A stretch of DNA of 64,000 nt from RUG695 sp050943135 (GTDB taxonomy: Bacteria; Planctomycetota; Planctomycetia; Pirellulales; Thermoguttaceae): contig JBMNOP010000001.1 in assembly GCA_050943135.1 (NCBI GenBank), positions 186,001-250,000 of the forward strand. The letters are read 5' to 3'. Positions 17,590 to 26,159 of this stretch are shown here, in pieces. The first letter of the stretch is position 1; every line of letters starts with the position of its first letter. Made by a program: the position numbers and the translations under genes. The notes under the pieces were generated by a model. It ran no database searches. It was given only the letters and a program-made list of their open reading frames with translations, and was not told the DNA's origin.

Positions 17590-18621
17590 TTAATCCATCT
17601 CCTTTATACGAGATTCAATAAAATCAATTTCGAATTTTTCCAGTTTGTATTTTTTATACAATTTGCGATCAATTTCAGAGATTGATTTTGACCAGTCGAT
17701 ATCCGAAGCCGGTGTGAAGTCCTGGAGAGGCACATATCGCCATGTGCCTTTGTTGTTATCCTGGGTGACTTTGAGTATTCCAAGCATGCAACGTGCAAAC
17801 TTCGTCTTTATGTATTTCAGGAGAGATTGTGCTTCATATTCCGTATTGAATGAGCCAAAACTTATAAAAGATTGTGTGTAGCCGACTAGCGGCTCGCCGA
17901 CTAGCGGCTCGCCGACTAGCGGCGTTGACAGAACTTCTCCGATCGCACCCGAACCGTTCGACTTGGGCAGAATGACTTTCCAATAATTCAAATTGGTTTT
18001 TTCTGTGTCTATATATTTTTTGTTGACATACATCGTGTGGCGTTTGTTGTTTATGAGACCGACTATGGCAATATCTTCTGCAGTTTTTTTTGCATGGAAA
18101 ACCTCTGTTAACGCGAAAATCGGCGTTGTAAGACGTTTTTCTCGTCCATTGCTTCCGATTTTACTTTCTATCGCTGGATAATCGCTGTACAGGCTTTCCA
18201 AGTTCCATTTGTTCTGTGCGAAGATGATATCGTCAAGAGTATCCGTTAAACCGGTTGAAATGACTTTTCGTAGAATAGTGTTTAGCTCTGAAATAGTGGA
18301 AAATGTACCAATGGGGCCGAAGTCCGCTTCTTCGGAACGGTAACTGACGGCTATTCCTCCCTTTATGTCTGTGTTTGAAAACACCCTGCTGCTTTTCTGC
18401 TCATAAAAAAGAATTTTTAAATACGGGTCCGCGAGCATTTTCTTGTTCCAGGCCCTGGGAGTTTTGCCTGCATCAAATAGAAACCTGGCGGGTGTAATCA
18501 GTATTACATTGGAACCTATCTTATAAGATTCATCCATGAAAAGGTTATAAATCGGTTTGTCCGAGGTTCCCTGTGTTTCCTCCTGATAAGGCGGATTCCC
18601 GATGATAAAATCAAACTTCAT
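17590..18621 (-). CDS. Eco57I-like adenine-specific DNA methylase subunit (NPPY)
   Basis: 343 residues. The catalytic motif IV NPPY is at residues 9-12, just after the start (MKFDFIIGNPPYQEE), followed by ITPARFLF and DIKGGIAV blocks typical of Eco57I-like methylases. No SAM-binding motif I is present; candidates for it are in both flanking genes. Near residues 234-248 a pentapeptide (PLVGE/PLVGE/PLVGY) is tandemly repeated. The end (VPLQDFTPASDIDWSKSISEID) matches the target-recognition side of this family. The start overlaps the stop of the upstream gene (ATGA), and the gene downstream begins one base after the stop. Base composition is visibly more AT-rich than neighbouring genes, suggesting transfer. 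Confidence 0.85.
   Translation of the reverse strand: MKFDFIIGNPPYQEETQGTSDKPIYNLFMDESYKIGSNVILITPARFLFDAGKTPRAWNKKMLADPYLKILFYEQKSSRVFSNTDIKGGIAVSYRSEEADFGPIGTFSTISELNTILRKVISTGLTDTLDDIIFAQNKWNLESLYSDYPAIESKIGSNGREKRLTTPIFALTEVFHAKKTAEDIAIVGLINNKRHTMYVNKKYIDTEKTNLNYWKVILPKSNGSGAIGEVLSTPLVGEPLVGEPLVGYTQSFISFGSFNTEYEAQSLLKYIKTKFARCMLGILKVTQDNNKGTWRYVPLQDFTPASDIDWSKSISEIDRKLYKKYKLEKFEIDFIESRIKEMD
17878..17925 (-). repeat. In-frame 15-bp tandem repeat in the methylase gene
   Basis: Three head-to-tail 15-base copies (17881-17895, 17896-17910 and 17911-17925; the third differs in its last two bases). They encode the PLVGE/PLVGE/PLVGY pentapeptides. Because the unit is a multiple of three, changes in copy number would alter protein length without a frameshift. 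Confidence 0.9.
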
Positions 18622-19562
18622 AACAAAGCCTCTTCTTTTTTCAATGACAAAAATTCAACGGCTTTTTTCGCGCGCCAGTCATAGATCAGGCAAGGGGGAT
18701 GCTTTTCCGGCTTGTCTTCTTCGGGCTCCTCGTCAAACGTCAGGAATCCCTGTTGATTCGGTCCGTCCAAAGCTCCCATGGGGATGGTCCCCGTCAGACC
18801 GTCCATCTGCCAAAAATTCCAACTGATAACCTTTGCGATTGCTGTCAGTTCTTTTTCCGACGGAGCACACCGCCAGCGATCGTGCAGATATTCGGTAAAA
18901 GTGAGCAGCAGGTTGATTCGGGCGACCAGCAGATTGTCGCCCTGATATTCGTATCCGTAGACCGACTGAAACGCACGGAGTGCCCACGCGAGCCACTCGT
19001 CCTTCATCAGCTCGTTTTCGTTGAGAATCCGAAGCTTCCTATCGAGAATCCCGATCCGCTCTTCTATCGGGATGAGTGTCCCCGTTCCCACATCGTAGCG
19101 CGAGACGACAAAGGGCGCCTCGCCGCAGGTGATCTCGAGTCGGCGTGAGTCGATATAATCGTTCCAGGTTTTATCTTTCGGGAACCCGACGCGCGCTTCG
19201 GTCGACTTCCACTCTTGCCCGTCCATCGTGTTAAAGAGGTCGGGTCGACCGAACCAGACCTCGTCACAATAATTGTTCATCAGACAGCAGACCCATACCG
19301 GAGTGAAAACCTCGCCGCTTTTTCGGGTGCGCGCTGCCTGCTCGGCTCCCCTTTTCAGAAAACGGGGCTGGATGAAACATTCCCCATCGTCCAGCAGAAG
19401 CCGGTTTTCCGTAATCGGTGACGTTGCCCTGAAGTCGGGGCCCAGATTAAGGTAACTTTCCGAGGCAAAAATGATATTTTTTTTCGTCGTTCTGTCGGTC
19501 AACAGAATCGGCAACACGCTCCGTAGCGGTTCTTGTTTCGGGTCTATTTTGATTGATGCCAT
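18618..19562 (-). CDS. Restriction-modification subunit M-like protein
   Basis: 314 residues and first gene of the operon. It has a methylase-type motif X (TRKSGEVFTPVWVC, about 79-92) and a motif-I-like RLEITCGEAPFVVSRYD at 141-157. The block LDRKLRILNEN and the helix AFQSVYGYEYQGDNLL follow. There is no NPPY motif. It resembles proteins named restriction endonuclease subunit M that sit beside helicase and Eco57I-like genes in other bacteria. It most likely supplies SAM binding or DNA recognition to the NPPY subunit encoded next, whose ATG overlaps this stop codon by four bases. Function by association; no biochemistry can be inferred directly. Confidence 0.75.
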   Translation of the reverse strand: MASIKIDPKQEPLRSVLPILLTDRTTKKNIIFASESYLNLGPDFRATSPITENRLLLDDGECFIQPRFLKRGAEQAARTRKSGEVFTPVWVCCLMNNYCDEVWFGRPDLFNTMDGQEWKSTEARVGFPKDKTWNDYIDSRRLEITCGEAPFVVSRYDVGTGTLIPIEERIGILDRKLRILNENELMKDEWLAWALRAFQSVYGYEYQGDNLLVARINLLLTFTEYLHDRWRCAPSEKELTAIAKVISWNFWQMDGLTGTIPMGALDGPNQQGFLTFDEEPEEDKPEKHPPCLIYDWRAKKAVEFLSLKKEEALL

Positions 19563-19615
19563 CCGGGCCTTCCGTCGCTCGTCCTCGTCCCCGCCGGAAC
19601 TCTTCCGGCACCCCG

Positions 19616-21736
19616 CTACCTCTTAAATAGTTTCGAGAAGAACCCTTTCACCGTGACCTTTGCGTCTTCGGGTTTCTGCTCGGTGTCGGCCGGACCGGTT
19701 AGGAGACGGATCATTTCGTCTTGCTCTTCGGCCTGGGCGACGTACAGTGGGGTACGACCCCACGAGTCTTTCACTTCCGTTTCGACCCCCTGCCGCTCGA
19801 TCAGGAATCGGACCATTTCCGGCTTGCGGCTCTCGGCGGCGCTGTGAAGGACTGTCCAGCCGCCGTTGTCTTTGGCGTTTGGGTCGGCAGAACAATTTTC
19901 GATCAGGTACTTGACCAATAGAAGGTTACCGCTTAGCGCCGCACGATGAAGAACGGTTTGACCCCAGTTGTTCCGCACGTCGGTTTGCGCGGCACATTCC
20001 TCGATCAGGTACTTGACAATGTCGAGTTCGCCGCGCCCGGCGGCCAGATGAAGGGGTGTCCAGCCAGCATCGTCCGTGGCGTTCGGATCGGCCCCGTTGG
20101 CGGTTAGGTAGCAGACCAGGTCAAGGTTCCCCGTCTGCGCGGCACGGTGTAGCGTCGTTTCCCCCTTGTCGTCTTTGACGTTCGGGTCGGCGCCCGTCTC
20201 GACCAGATAACGTACCAGTTCGACACTTCCCTCGGCGGCGGCACTGCGCAAAACACACCAGTTACGGTTCGTCTTGGCGTTGACGTCGGCACCCCGGCTG
20301 ACCAGGTAGCGGACGATCGGCAAATTCCCTGTTTCGGCGGCGGTATGGAGGAGGGTTCGCCCCTCGGCGTCGGGTACCGTGACCGAAGCGCCGAGCCCGA
20401 CCAGGTATTTGACCACCGACCATTTGCGCGCACGCGCCGCGATCGCCACAACCATTTCCCCGTCTTTGTCGCAGACGTTCAGGTCGGCCCCGAGCCTGGC
20501 GATGTAGTGGAGGGTCCGCCATTTTTTGAAGTTGGCCGCGTAGTGGAGAACGGTGCGGTCGTTGATGTCTTTTGCGTTAATATCGGCACGCTGGTCGATC
20601 AGGTAACGGATCAGCTCGGGGGTCCCCCGCCTGACCGCACAATGGAGTACGCTCCGGCGACGGCTGTCGCGGGCGTTGACGTCTGCTCCGAGTTCCACGA
20701 TGTAGCGGGTCAGGTTCCGCCGACCGCCGGCAGCGGCGGCGTGTAAGACCGTCTGCCCGTAATTGTCGCGGTCGGCAATCGACGCGCCTCGGCCGAGGAG
20801 GAGTTTGAGAATGCTCAGTTTCCCCCGACGGGCCGCCAGGAAAAGCGGTGTACGCCCCGACTCGTCCCGAATGTTGACGTCGGCGCCCCGCTCAATCAAA
20901 TACGAGGCAACTTTCCACCGGCGACCTACGATCGCGCGGTGTAGGAGGGTACGTCCCTTTTCGCCGATCGCGTCAAGATCGGCGCCGCGGGAGATGAGCA
21001 GATTGATGATCTGGTAGCGGCTGGTCGAGTCGAATTCCTGGTCCGAGGCCTGCCCGTTTTCGTCGAGTACCGCGACTTCCTGCGCGGTGCCCAGGCAGAG
21101 TGCATCCCACAAGGCGCCATTGACCGCGTCGGCACATTCCGGCAGGTCGACCAGGTATCGGACCGATTCAACATTACCGCTACGGATCGCCTTCTGTAAA
21201 ACCGTCTCGCCGTCGAGCGTTACCGCGGTCGGGTCGGCATGCCGCTCTTCGATCAGGTTGCGAATGAGTTCGGTGTTTCCGCTTCCGGCGGCAGAGTGCA
21301 GAACCGACATACCGTCATTGTCGCAGACGGCAAGGTCGGCGCCCCGCTCGAGCAGCGCATTGACCGTCTCAAGCGATCCGCAGCTCGCAGCGCTGTGCAG
21401 AACCGACCAGCCGTTGTGGTCACGGGCGTTGACGTCCAGGCCAAGCTCGTCGACCAGGTAGGCGATCGAGTCGACCCGGCCGGCAGCGGCGGCGCAGTGT
21501 AGAACCGACCAGTTGTTGTTGTCGCGAAGTTTTGCCGGAGCGCCGAGCCCGACCAGGAATCGGAGCGTGTCGGCACTACAGGAACGCGCGGCATTGTGCA
21601 GTACGCTCCAACCGGTCTTGGTACGTTGGCCCGTATCGGCGCCCTGTTGTGCCAGTTCGCGCACAAGTCCGTCGTTTCCTTCTGCCGCCGCATCGAATAA
21701 AGCCTGGTTGATATCCGTAATATGTTCGTCCGCCAT
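19616..21736 (-). CDS. Ankyrin repeat protein (about 20 repeats)
   Basis: 706 residues made almost entirely of ankyrin repeats of 33-35 residues (pattern D..G.T.LH.AA..G....V.YLV..GAD.N). About twenty copies are visible, broken by a short insert near 210-235 (DENGQASDQEFDSTSR). No signal peptide or membrane segment. The final 30 residues are basic (KGFFSKLFKR). Ankyrin solenoids bind proteins; in bacteria they are seen in host-associated species, toxins and some defence loci. The stop codon is 53 bases upstream of the restriction-modification operon on the same strand, separated only by a GC-rich 7-bp hairpin (19593-19609) without a U-tract, so read-through into that operon is plausible. Role unknown. 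Confidence 0.9.
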   Translation of the reverse strand: MADEHITDINQALFDAAAEGNDGLVRELAQQGADTGQRTKTGWSVLHNAARSCSADTLRFLVGLGAPAKLRDNNNWSVLHCAAAAGRVDSIAYLVDELGLDVNARDHNGWSVLHSAASCGSLETVNALLERGADLAVCDNDGMSVLHSAAGSGNTELIRNLIEERHADPTAVTLDGETVLQKAIRSGNVESVRYLVDLPECADAVNGALWDALCLGTAQEVAVLDENGQASDQEFDSTSRYQIINLLISRGADLDAIGEKGRTLLHRAIVGRRWKVASYLIERGADVNIRDESGRTPLFLAARRGKLSILKLLLGRGASIADRDNYGQTVLHAAAAGGRRNLTRYIVELGADVNARDSRRRSVLHCAVRRGTPELIRYLIDQRADINAKDINDRTVLHYAANFKKWRTLHYIARLGADLNVCDKDGEMVVAIAARARKWSVVKYLVGLGASVTVPDAEGRTLLHTAAETGNLPIVRYLVSRGADVNAKTNRNWCVLRSAAAEGSVELVRYLVETGADPNVKDDKGETTLHRAAQTGNLDLVCYLTANGADPNATDDAGWTPLHLAAGRGELDIVKYLIEECAAQTDVRNNWGQTVLHRAALSGNLLLVKYLIENCSADPNAKDNGGWTVLHSAAESRKPEMVRFLIERQGVETEVKDSWGRTPLYVAQAEEQDEMIRLLTGPADTEQKPEDAKVTVKGFFSKLFKR

Positions 21737-22291
21737 TTTCTACCTCTGTGATCGATATCGGATGTGGAAGCCCCGTCGGTGAAAGAGGGACGGAAAAACC
21801 CGGGCTCCCTTTTCGCGGTTTCTTTCGGATGACCCGGCAGGTCTTTTCGACAAAGCGCCGAGATCCCGAACGGGAAAGAATCTGGATACGTACTAACTCT
21901 ACACTCTTTGTCATCCAAAGTCAACGAATTTGCCGCGTCGAGGGAAAATTTTTCGCTATCGGCGCTCGGGTTGTTTTGGCATTGGCTCGGAGGTAAAATG
22001 GTTGGCTGTTGCGGGGTGTTCGGTGAAGAATATGTTCCGTTCGCACGGCTTGCGCCAGCGGCGGTTCGAAATCGAGGTCCGCGCCTGTGGGGAAGGAGAG
22101 GCGCGACCGAGGGAAAATGCGATAACGGCCCGCAGACCTCGTCGATTCTGCCCTTGGCCTCCGGGCTCGTTCCCGCGGGGAGGGGGCCGGGGGCTTCGCG
22201 ACATTGGTTAAAAATGTTAACAATACCGAAAACGTGATCGACCGACAGATCGGCAGCGGCGTTTGAAAGTTCCACGTTAGATTTTGATTTG
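21737..22291. other. Intergenic region between divergent genes, nothing recognised
   Basis: About 550 bases between the ankyrin gene and lpxB, which must hold both promoters. The GC-rich block 22060-22200 contains a T-loop-like GTTCGAAAT, but no flanking stems support a tRNA. No protein family is recognisable in any frame. Confidence 0.5.
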
Positions 22292-23557
22292 ATGAAACGT
22301 CCTCTTTTTTATCTTTCCGCCGGGGAACCGAGCGGCGACCAACACGCGGCCGGGCTGATCCGGGAACTGAAAAAACGGTTCCCGGACGCCGAGTTCGTCG
22401 GTTTCGGCGGTCCGGAAACGGAAAAAGCCGGATGCCGCGTCGAAGTCGATTTGACGCAATTTGCCGTGATGTGGTTTCTGCGGGCGCTGGTGAATATCCC
22501 GTTCTTCCTGCGTTGTCTTAAAAAGGCCCGGGAATTTTTCCGCCGCGAAAAACCCGATATCCTTATACTGGTCGATTATCCCGGATTTAATTTTCGGCTG
22601 GCGAAATACGCCAAGGCCGAAGGGATTCCGGTCTGTTTTTTTGTTCCCCCGCAGATCTGGGCGTGGGCGCAGGGACGGATCAAAAAGATGAGGCGTTACG
22701 TCGACTTCGTCATTTCTCCCCTGCCATTCGAGCAGAAATGGTTTGCCGCCCACGGCGTCGAGACGGTCGCGGTCCCCCATCCGTTTTTTGAAGAGATGAA
22801 ATCGCGATCGTTCGATCTCGACTTCCTGACCCGACTCGTCGGAGAGTCTGCCGCCGATTGTATGAAGTCGTACCCCGCCTACGAACCGGAGCCTCTTCCT
22901 CCTTCTCCCATCCTGACCATCCTTCCCGGCTCGCGGTCGCAGGAGATTGCCGCCAATCTGCCGGAGATGCTCCGCACGGCCGGCTATGTGCGGGAAGCGG
23001 TTCCCGGCGTGCGGCCGATCATCGCCGCGTTTCGAGACGAGCAGGTTGCGACGATTCGTACGGTACTCGACCGCGAAAACGTTTCGATTCCCGTTTATGC
23101 CGGGCACACGCGCGAACTGATCGCGGCGGGAACCTGCGCGCTGGCGGTTTCCGGCTCGGTGTCGATCGAACTTCTGGCACTCGCCAAACCGACGGTGGTC
23201 TATTATCGGATCGGCCGCTTCGAACATTGGCTTTCCCGCTTTTTCCGTCGGGTTCGGTTCATCTCGCTGGTGAACCTGCTGGCCGCCGATGCCACGGAAG
23301 GGGAATCGATTTTTTACAAGACCCGGCGCGCTCCTGCCTTGCCGACGCAGAAAGATTGGAATCTGATGCTCTTCCCCGAGTTCCTGACCGGTCGCGACCG
23401 CTCGAAAGAAGCCTCGCTCCCCCTGACGACGTGGTTGACCGATCCGGCGGAACTTTCCGCCCGCCGCAGCGCGCTGGCCCGACTTTTCGCACGGGTTTCG
23501 GCGGGGGAATCCTCGTTTAAGCTCGCTGCCGACGCGATTGCCGAACGACTCGAATAG
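22292..23557 (+). CDS. lpxB: Lipid-A-disaccharide synthase
   Basis: 421 residues. GT19 glycosyltransferase that joins UDP-diacylglucosamine and lipid X into lipid A disaccharide phosphate on the inner membrane. The N-terminus LFYLSAGEPSGDQHAAGLI is the family signature, followed by ILVDYPGFN, CFFVPPQIWAWAQGRIKK and LPGSRSQEI, all diagnostic of LpxB. GSVSIELL with the Glu typical of nucleotide-sugar binding lies near 290. ATG at 22292; a TTG just before it is less likely. Its presence implies a lipopolysaccharide-type outer membrane. The gene is isolated from other lpx genes, as often seen in Planctomycetota. Confidence 0.95.
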   Translation: MKRPLFYLSAGEPSGDQHAAGLIRELKKRFPDAEFVGFGGPETEKAGCRVEVDLTQFAVMWFLRALVNIPFFLRCLKKAREFFRREKPDILILVDYPGFNFRLAKYAKAEGIPVCFFVPPQIWAWAQGRIKKMRRYVDFVISPLPFEQKWFAAHGVETVAVPHPFFEEMKSRSFDLDFLTRLVGESAADCMKSYPAYEPEPLPPSPILTILPGSRSQEIAANLPEMLRTAGYVREAVPGVRPIIAAFRDEQVATIRTVLDRENVSIPVYAGHTRELIAAGTCALAVSGSVSIELLALAKPTVVYYRIGRFEHWLSRFFRRVRFISLVNLLAADATEGESIFYKTRRAPALPTQKDWNLMLFPEFLTGRDRSKEASLPLTTWLTDPAELSARRSALARLFARVSAGESSFKLAADAIAERLE

Positions 23558-23706
23558 CGATCGGTTGCGGTACGCGGTTTTGACGTAACACGTGCCGCGT
23601 CGGTACGCAGCGTGCCCATGACACACATGAAGCACGGAAAACCCTACACGTCCGTCTTTCGATGGGGAGGACGGCGTCTGAAAGCCGTTGGTTTGGCTGG
23701 TACGGC

Positions 23707-24609
23707 TCAGCCCTGTTCCTGCGGCTGGAATGTGGTGCCGGTAAGCATTTCGATAAACTTGACCGCCATCTCGGAAAGGACCTGATGATGGCGGTAGATG
23801 ATTCCGACCGGTCGTGTCATACGAGGAGAAAGAAGAGGGACCGCGGCGATTTTGCCGCTCTCAACGTCGGCCGAGACGGTCGGGTAAGGGACGATGCTGA
23901 TCCCCAGACCGATTTCGACGGCTTCTTTGATCGTCTCGATATTGTCGAACTCCATCACAATGTTGACATGTACCCCGCGACCGCGCATACATTGGTCGGT
24001 CTCGCGGCGAATGACCAGGTCGCGGCCGAATGCGATAAAATCATTGCCGTTTAGGTCTTCCATACGGAGCGAGGTGCGTTTCGAGAGCGGGTGCCCGATC
24101 GGAAGAACCACCGACATCTCTTCGGCACGCAGCGGAATCACGTCGATATCGAGCGAGGCGACCGGATATGAGATGATCCCCAGGTCGACCTCGGAATTGA
24201 GAACCGATTCCTGCACCTTTTGCGGAGGAAGGTAGTCGAGCTTGATCTTCACCTTCGGGTACTTGATCATAAACCGTTTCATGAACCGGCTCATCTCGTG
24301 CAGTCCGACCGAATAGATGGCAGAAACCTTGATCTGTTGCTCGTCCCGGTTGTGCATCGTCCGAACCCGTTGGAGAACCGAGCTGTACGACTCGACGATC
24401 TGCCGAAACGCCTCGTAGCAGATTTTTCCTTCCGGGGTCAGGCAGAAGGGACGTTTCCTCCGGTCGATCAGCGGAACGCCGATCTTCTCTTCCAGCCGCT
24501 GGACCGTTTGCGTTGCGGCCGACTGGCTGATCTGGTTGATTTCGGCGCCCCGCGAGAAAGATTGATGAAGCGCAACATCGCAAAAAACCCGGAAAGCATC
24601 GATTTTCAT
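23707..24609 (-). CDS. LysR-family transcriptional regulator (CysB-like)
   Basis: 300 residues. The N-terminal winged helix-turn-helix is at about 1-60 (FCDVALHQSFSRGAEINQISQSAATQTVQRLEE shortened here), with the typical LysR linker helix. The effector domain is at about 90-290, with CysB-like features such as VDLGIISYP and ISIVPYPTV. Regulators of this type often respond to sulfur or sulfur-containing metabolites, but the effector is not readable. The start overlaps the end of rimO by four bases (ATGA), so it is translated from the rimO transcript. Confidence 0.9.
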   Translation of the reverse strand: MKIDAFRVFCDVALHQSFSRGAEINQISQSAATQTVQRLEEKIGVPLIDRRKRPFCLTPEGKICYEAFRQIVESYSSVLQRVRTMHNRDEQQIKVSAIYSVGLHEMSRFMKRFMIKYPKVKIKLDYLPPQKVQESVLNSEVDLGIISYPVASLDIDVIPLRAEEMSVVLPIGHPLSKRTSLRMEDLNGNDFIAFGRDLVIRRETDQCMRGRGVHVNIVMEFDNIETIKEAVEIGLGISIVPYPTVSADVESGKIAAVPLLSPRMTRPVGIIYRHHQVLSEMAVKFIEMLTGTTFQPQEQG

Positions 24610-26036
24610 AATTCGGCCGCAATAAGATCCTGATCTTCCGTTTCAACAATTTCGGCACGGCAGAATTCCCCCACCGAGATGTTCGCGCCGGTAAGGTAAA
24701 CAACGGGGTCGATATCGGGCGCGTCGGCGTAGGTTCGGCCGATAAAGAAATTCTCGGCCACGGCGCCGTCATCGTCAACGACCGGGGTGTCGACGAGAAT
24801 GTCAAAGGATTTGCCGACCTTCGCGCGGGCGATCTCTCGTGCAATCTGTGTGAGGACGCCGTAAAGCCGTTCGTACCGCGCCTCTTTAATTTCGTCGGGG
24901 ATCTGATTTTCCAGCTCGGCGGCACGGGTTCCCCGTTCGGGAGAATAAGCAAAGACCCCGGCCCGCTCGAACCGCCACTTTTCGGCAAAGGCGACCAACT
25001 CCTCAAACGCCTCGTCGGTTTCGCCCGGAAACCCGGTGATAAAGGTGGTTCGGAGGGTCAGGTCGTTGACCTCTTCCCGAAGCCGGGCGAGGAGTTCCTC
25101 GGTCTCGGTCTTACCGACCCGCCGGTTCATCCGCTTGAGGATGGTATCGTTGCAATGCTGTAAAGGCAGGTCGATGTAAGGGAGAATGATCGATTTTCCC
25201 TCTCGGACCCCGTCCGAACCGAAGAGGGCAAGCAGATCGTCACCGAAAAAGAGGGGATAGGCATAAAGGAGCCGTATCCAGGGGAAGGCGTTTTTTTCTT
25301 TCAGCGCGGCGAGGAGTTCGGCAAGCCGTGGTTCGCCGTACAGGTCGTTTCCCCAAAAGGTTGTCTCTTGCGCGATCAGGACAAGTTCCTTGACCCCCGA
25401 CTCGGCCAGGAGTTCGGCTTCGCTCAAAATCGTTTCGATCGGTTTACTGGTGAACCGCCCCCGAATCGCGGGAATGGTGCAGTAAGAGCAGTATCGGTCG
25501 CACCCTTCGGCAATTTTCAGGTAGGCGGTATGTGGCAGGGTCAGAAGGAGGCGGTCCTCGTCTCGGAAAGTGTAATGCTTTGGGGAGGAGTCGTGAAAAG
25601 AGGGCGTTCCGGCCCGAGGGGCGGCGGACGACCCTCTCGCGGTTCGCCCGCGCGTTTTTTTCTTGCGTGAAGATTTCGGCACGTTTTTCAGCGCGAAGAC
25701 TTCGGTCAGGCGCGCTTCGTCGAACGGGCCGAACCAGGCATCCACCTCGGGGTATTCCTCGGCCAGACGGCTGCCGAGCACGCGGATCAGGCATCCGCAG
25801 ACCACGACCGTTTTAATCTTTTTTCGGCGTTTCAGGTCGAGGAGGGATTTGAGTGTCGCAAAGGCCTCGGCACGGGCCGACTCGATAAAGCCGCAGGTGT
25901 TCAGAAGGACAAGGTCGGCGCCTTCCGGTTCCGGTGTGAACCGCCACCCTGTCTCTATCAACCGGCCGAGGATCGATTCGCTGTCGACCAGGTTTTTGGG
26001 GCAACCGAGCGAGACGATCGACACGCGTTTTGACAT
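24606..26036 (-). CDS. rimO: Ribosomal protein S12 methylthiotransferase RimO
   Basis: 476 residues. Radical SAM enzyme that adds a methylthio group to an aspartate of ribosomal protein S12. UPF0004 domain cysteines are at Cys12, Cys48 and Cys82; the radical SAM cluster is Cys179-x3-Cys183-x2-Cys186 (EGCDRYCSYC). ITGFPGETDEAF and a C-terminal TRAM-like domain follow. SLGCPKNLVDSE distinguishes RimO from MiaB. An unusual basic Ser/Arg/Lys-rich insert of about 30 residues (121-150) separates the two domains. The gene leads a two-gene unit with the LysR regulator. Confidence 0.95.
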   Translation of the reverse strand: MSKRVSIVSLGCPKNLVDSESILGRLIETGWRFTPEPEGADLVLLNTCGFIESARAEAFATLKSLLDLKRRKKIKTVVVCGCLIRVLGSRLAEEYPEVDAWFGPFDEARLTEVFALKNVPKSSRKKKTRGRTARGSSAAPRAGTPSFHDSSPKHYTFRDEDRLLLTLPHTAYLKIAEGCDRYCSYCTIPAIRGRFTSKPIETILSEAELLAESGVKELVLIAQETTFWGNDLYGEPRLAELLAALKEKNAFPWIRLLYAYPLFFGDDLLALFGSDGVREGKSIILPYIDLPLQHCNDTILKRMNRRVGKTETEELLARLREEVNDLTLRTTFITGFPGETDEAFEELVAFAEKWRFERAGVFAYSPERGTRAAELENQIPDEIKEARYERLYGVLTQIAREIARAKVGKSFDILVDTPVVDDDGAVAENFFIGRTYADAPDIDPVVYLTGANISVGEFCRAEIVETEDQDLIAAEL

Positions 26037-26087
26037 TGAGATCTACTCCGGCTACTTGTTTTTATGCGGCGAGTTTTCTATAACTAT

Positions 26088-26135
26088 GCGATATAGAGCT
26101 CTCGAAAACTTATGATATAGAGCTTTCGGAAAATG
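26088..26135 (+). repeat. Two 24-bp-spaced direct repeats in the rimO/beta-helix promoter region
   Basis: GATATAGAGCTCTCGAAAA and GATATAGAGCTTTCGGAAAA occur 24 bases apart in the gap between divergent rimO and the secreted beta-helix gene. Period and position suit a regulator-binding site or the core promoter of either gene. Confidence 0.4.
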
Positions 26136-26159
26136 TCCAGGTTCTCGGAGGGAAATTTC

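Noticed and set aside
17586..17592. Frameshift splitting one methylase gene from the helicase
   Set aside because: The NPPY gene precedes the helicase in transcription order and each has its own start and stop, so they are separate genes, not a broken one.
17881..17925. Short tandem repeats as a CRISPR array
   Set aside because: There are no spacers; the copies are contiguous, in frame and inside a gene. No CRISPR array was seen anywhere in the window.
22060..22110. T-loop-like GTTCGAAAT suggesting a tRNA
   Set aside because: The flanking five bases cannot pair and no acceptor or anticodon stem can be drawn.
22277..23635. 452-codon minus-strand frame opposite lpxB
   Set aside because: lpxB has full family motifs on the plus strand; the antisense product matches nothing.
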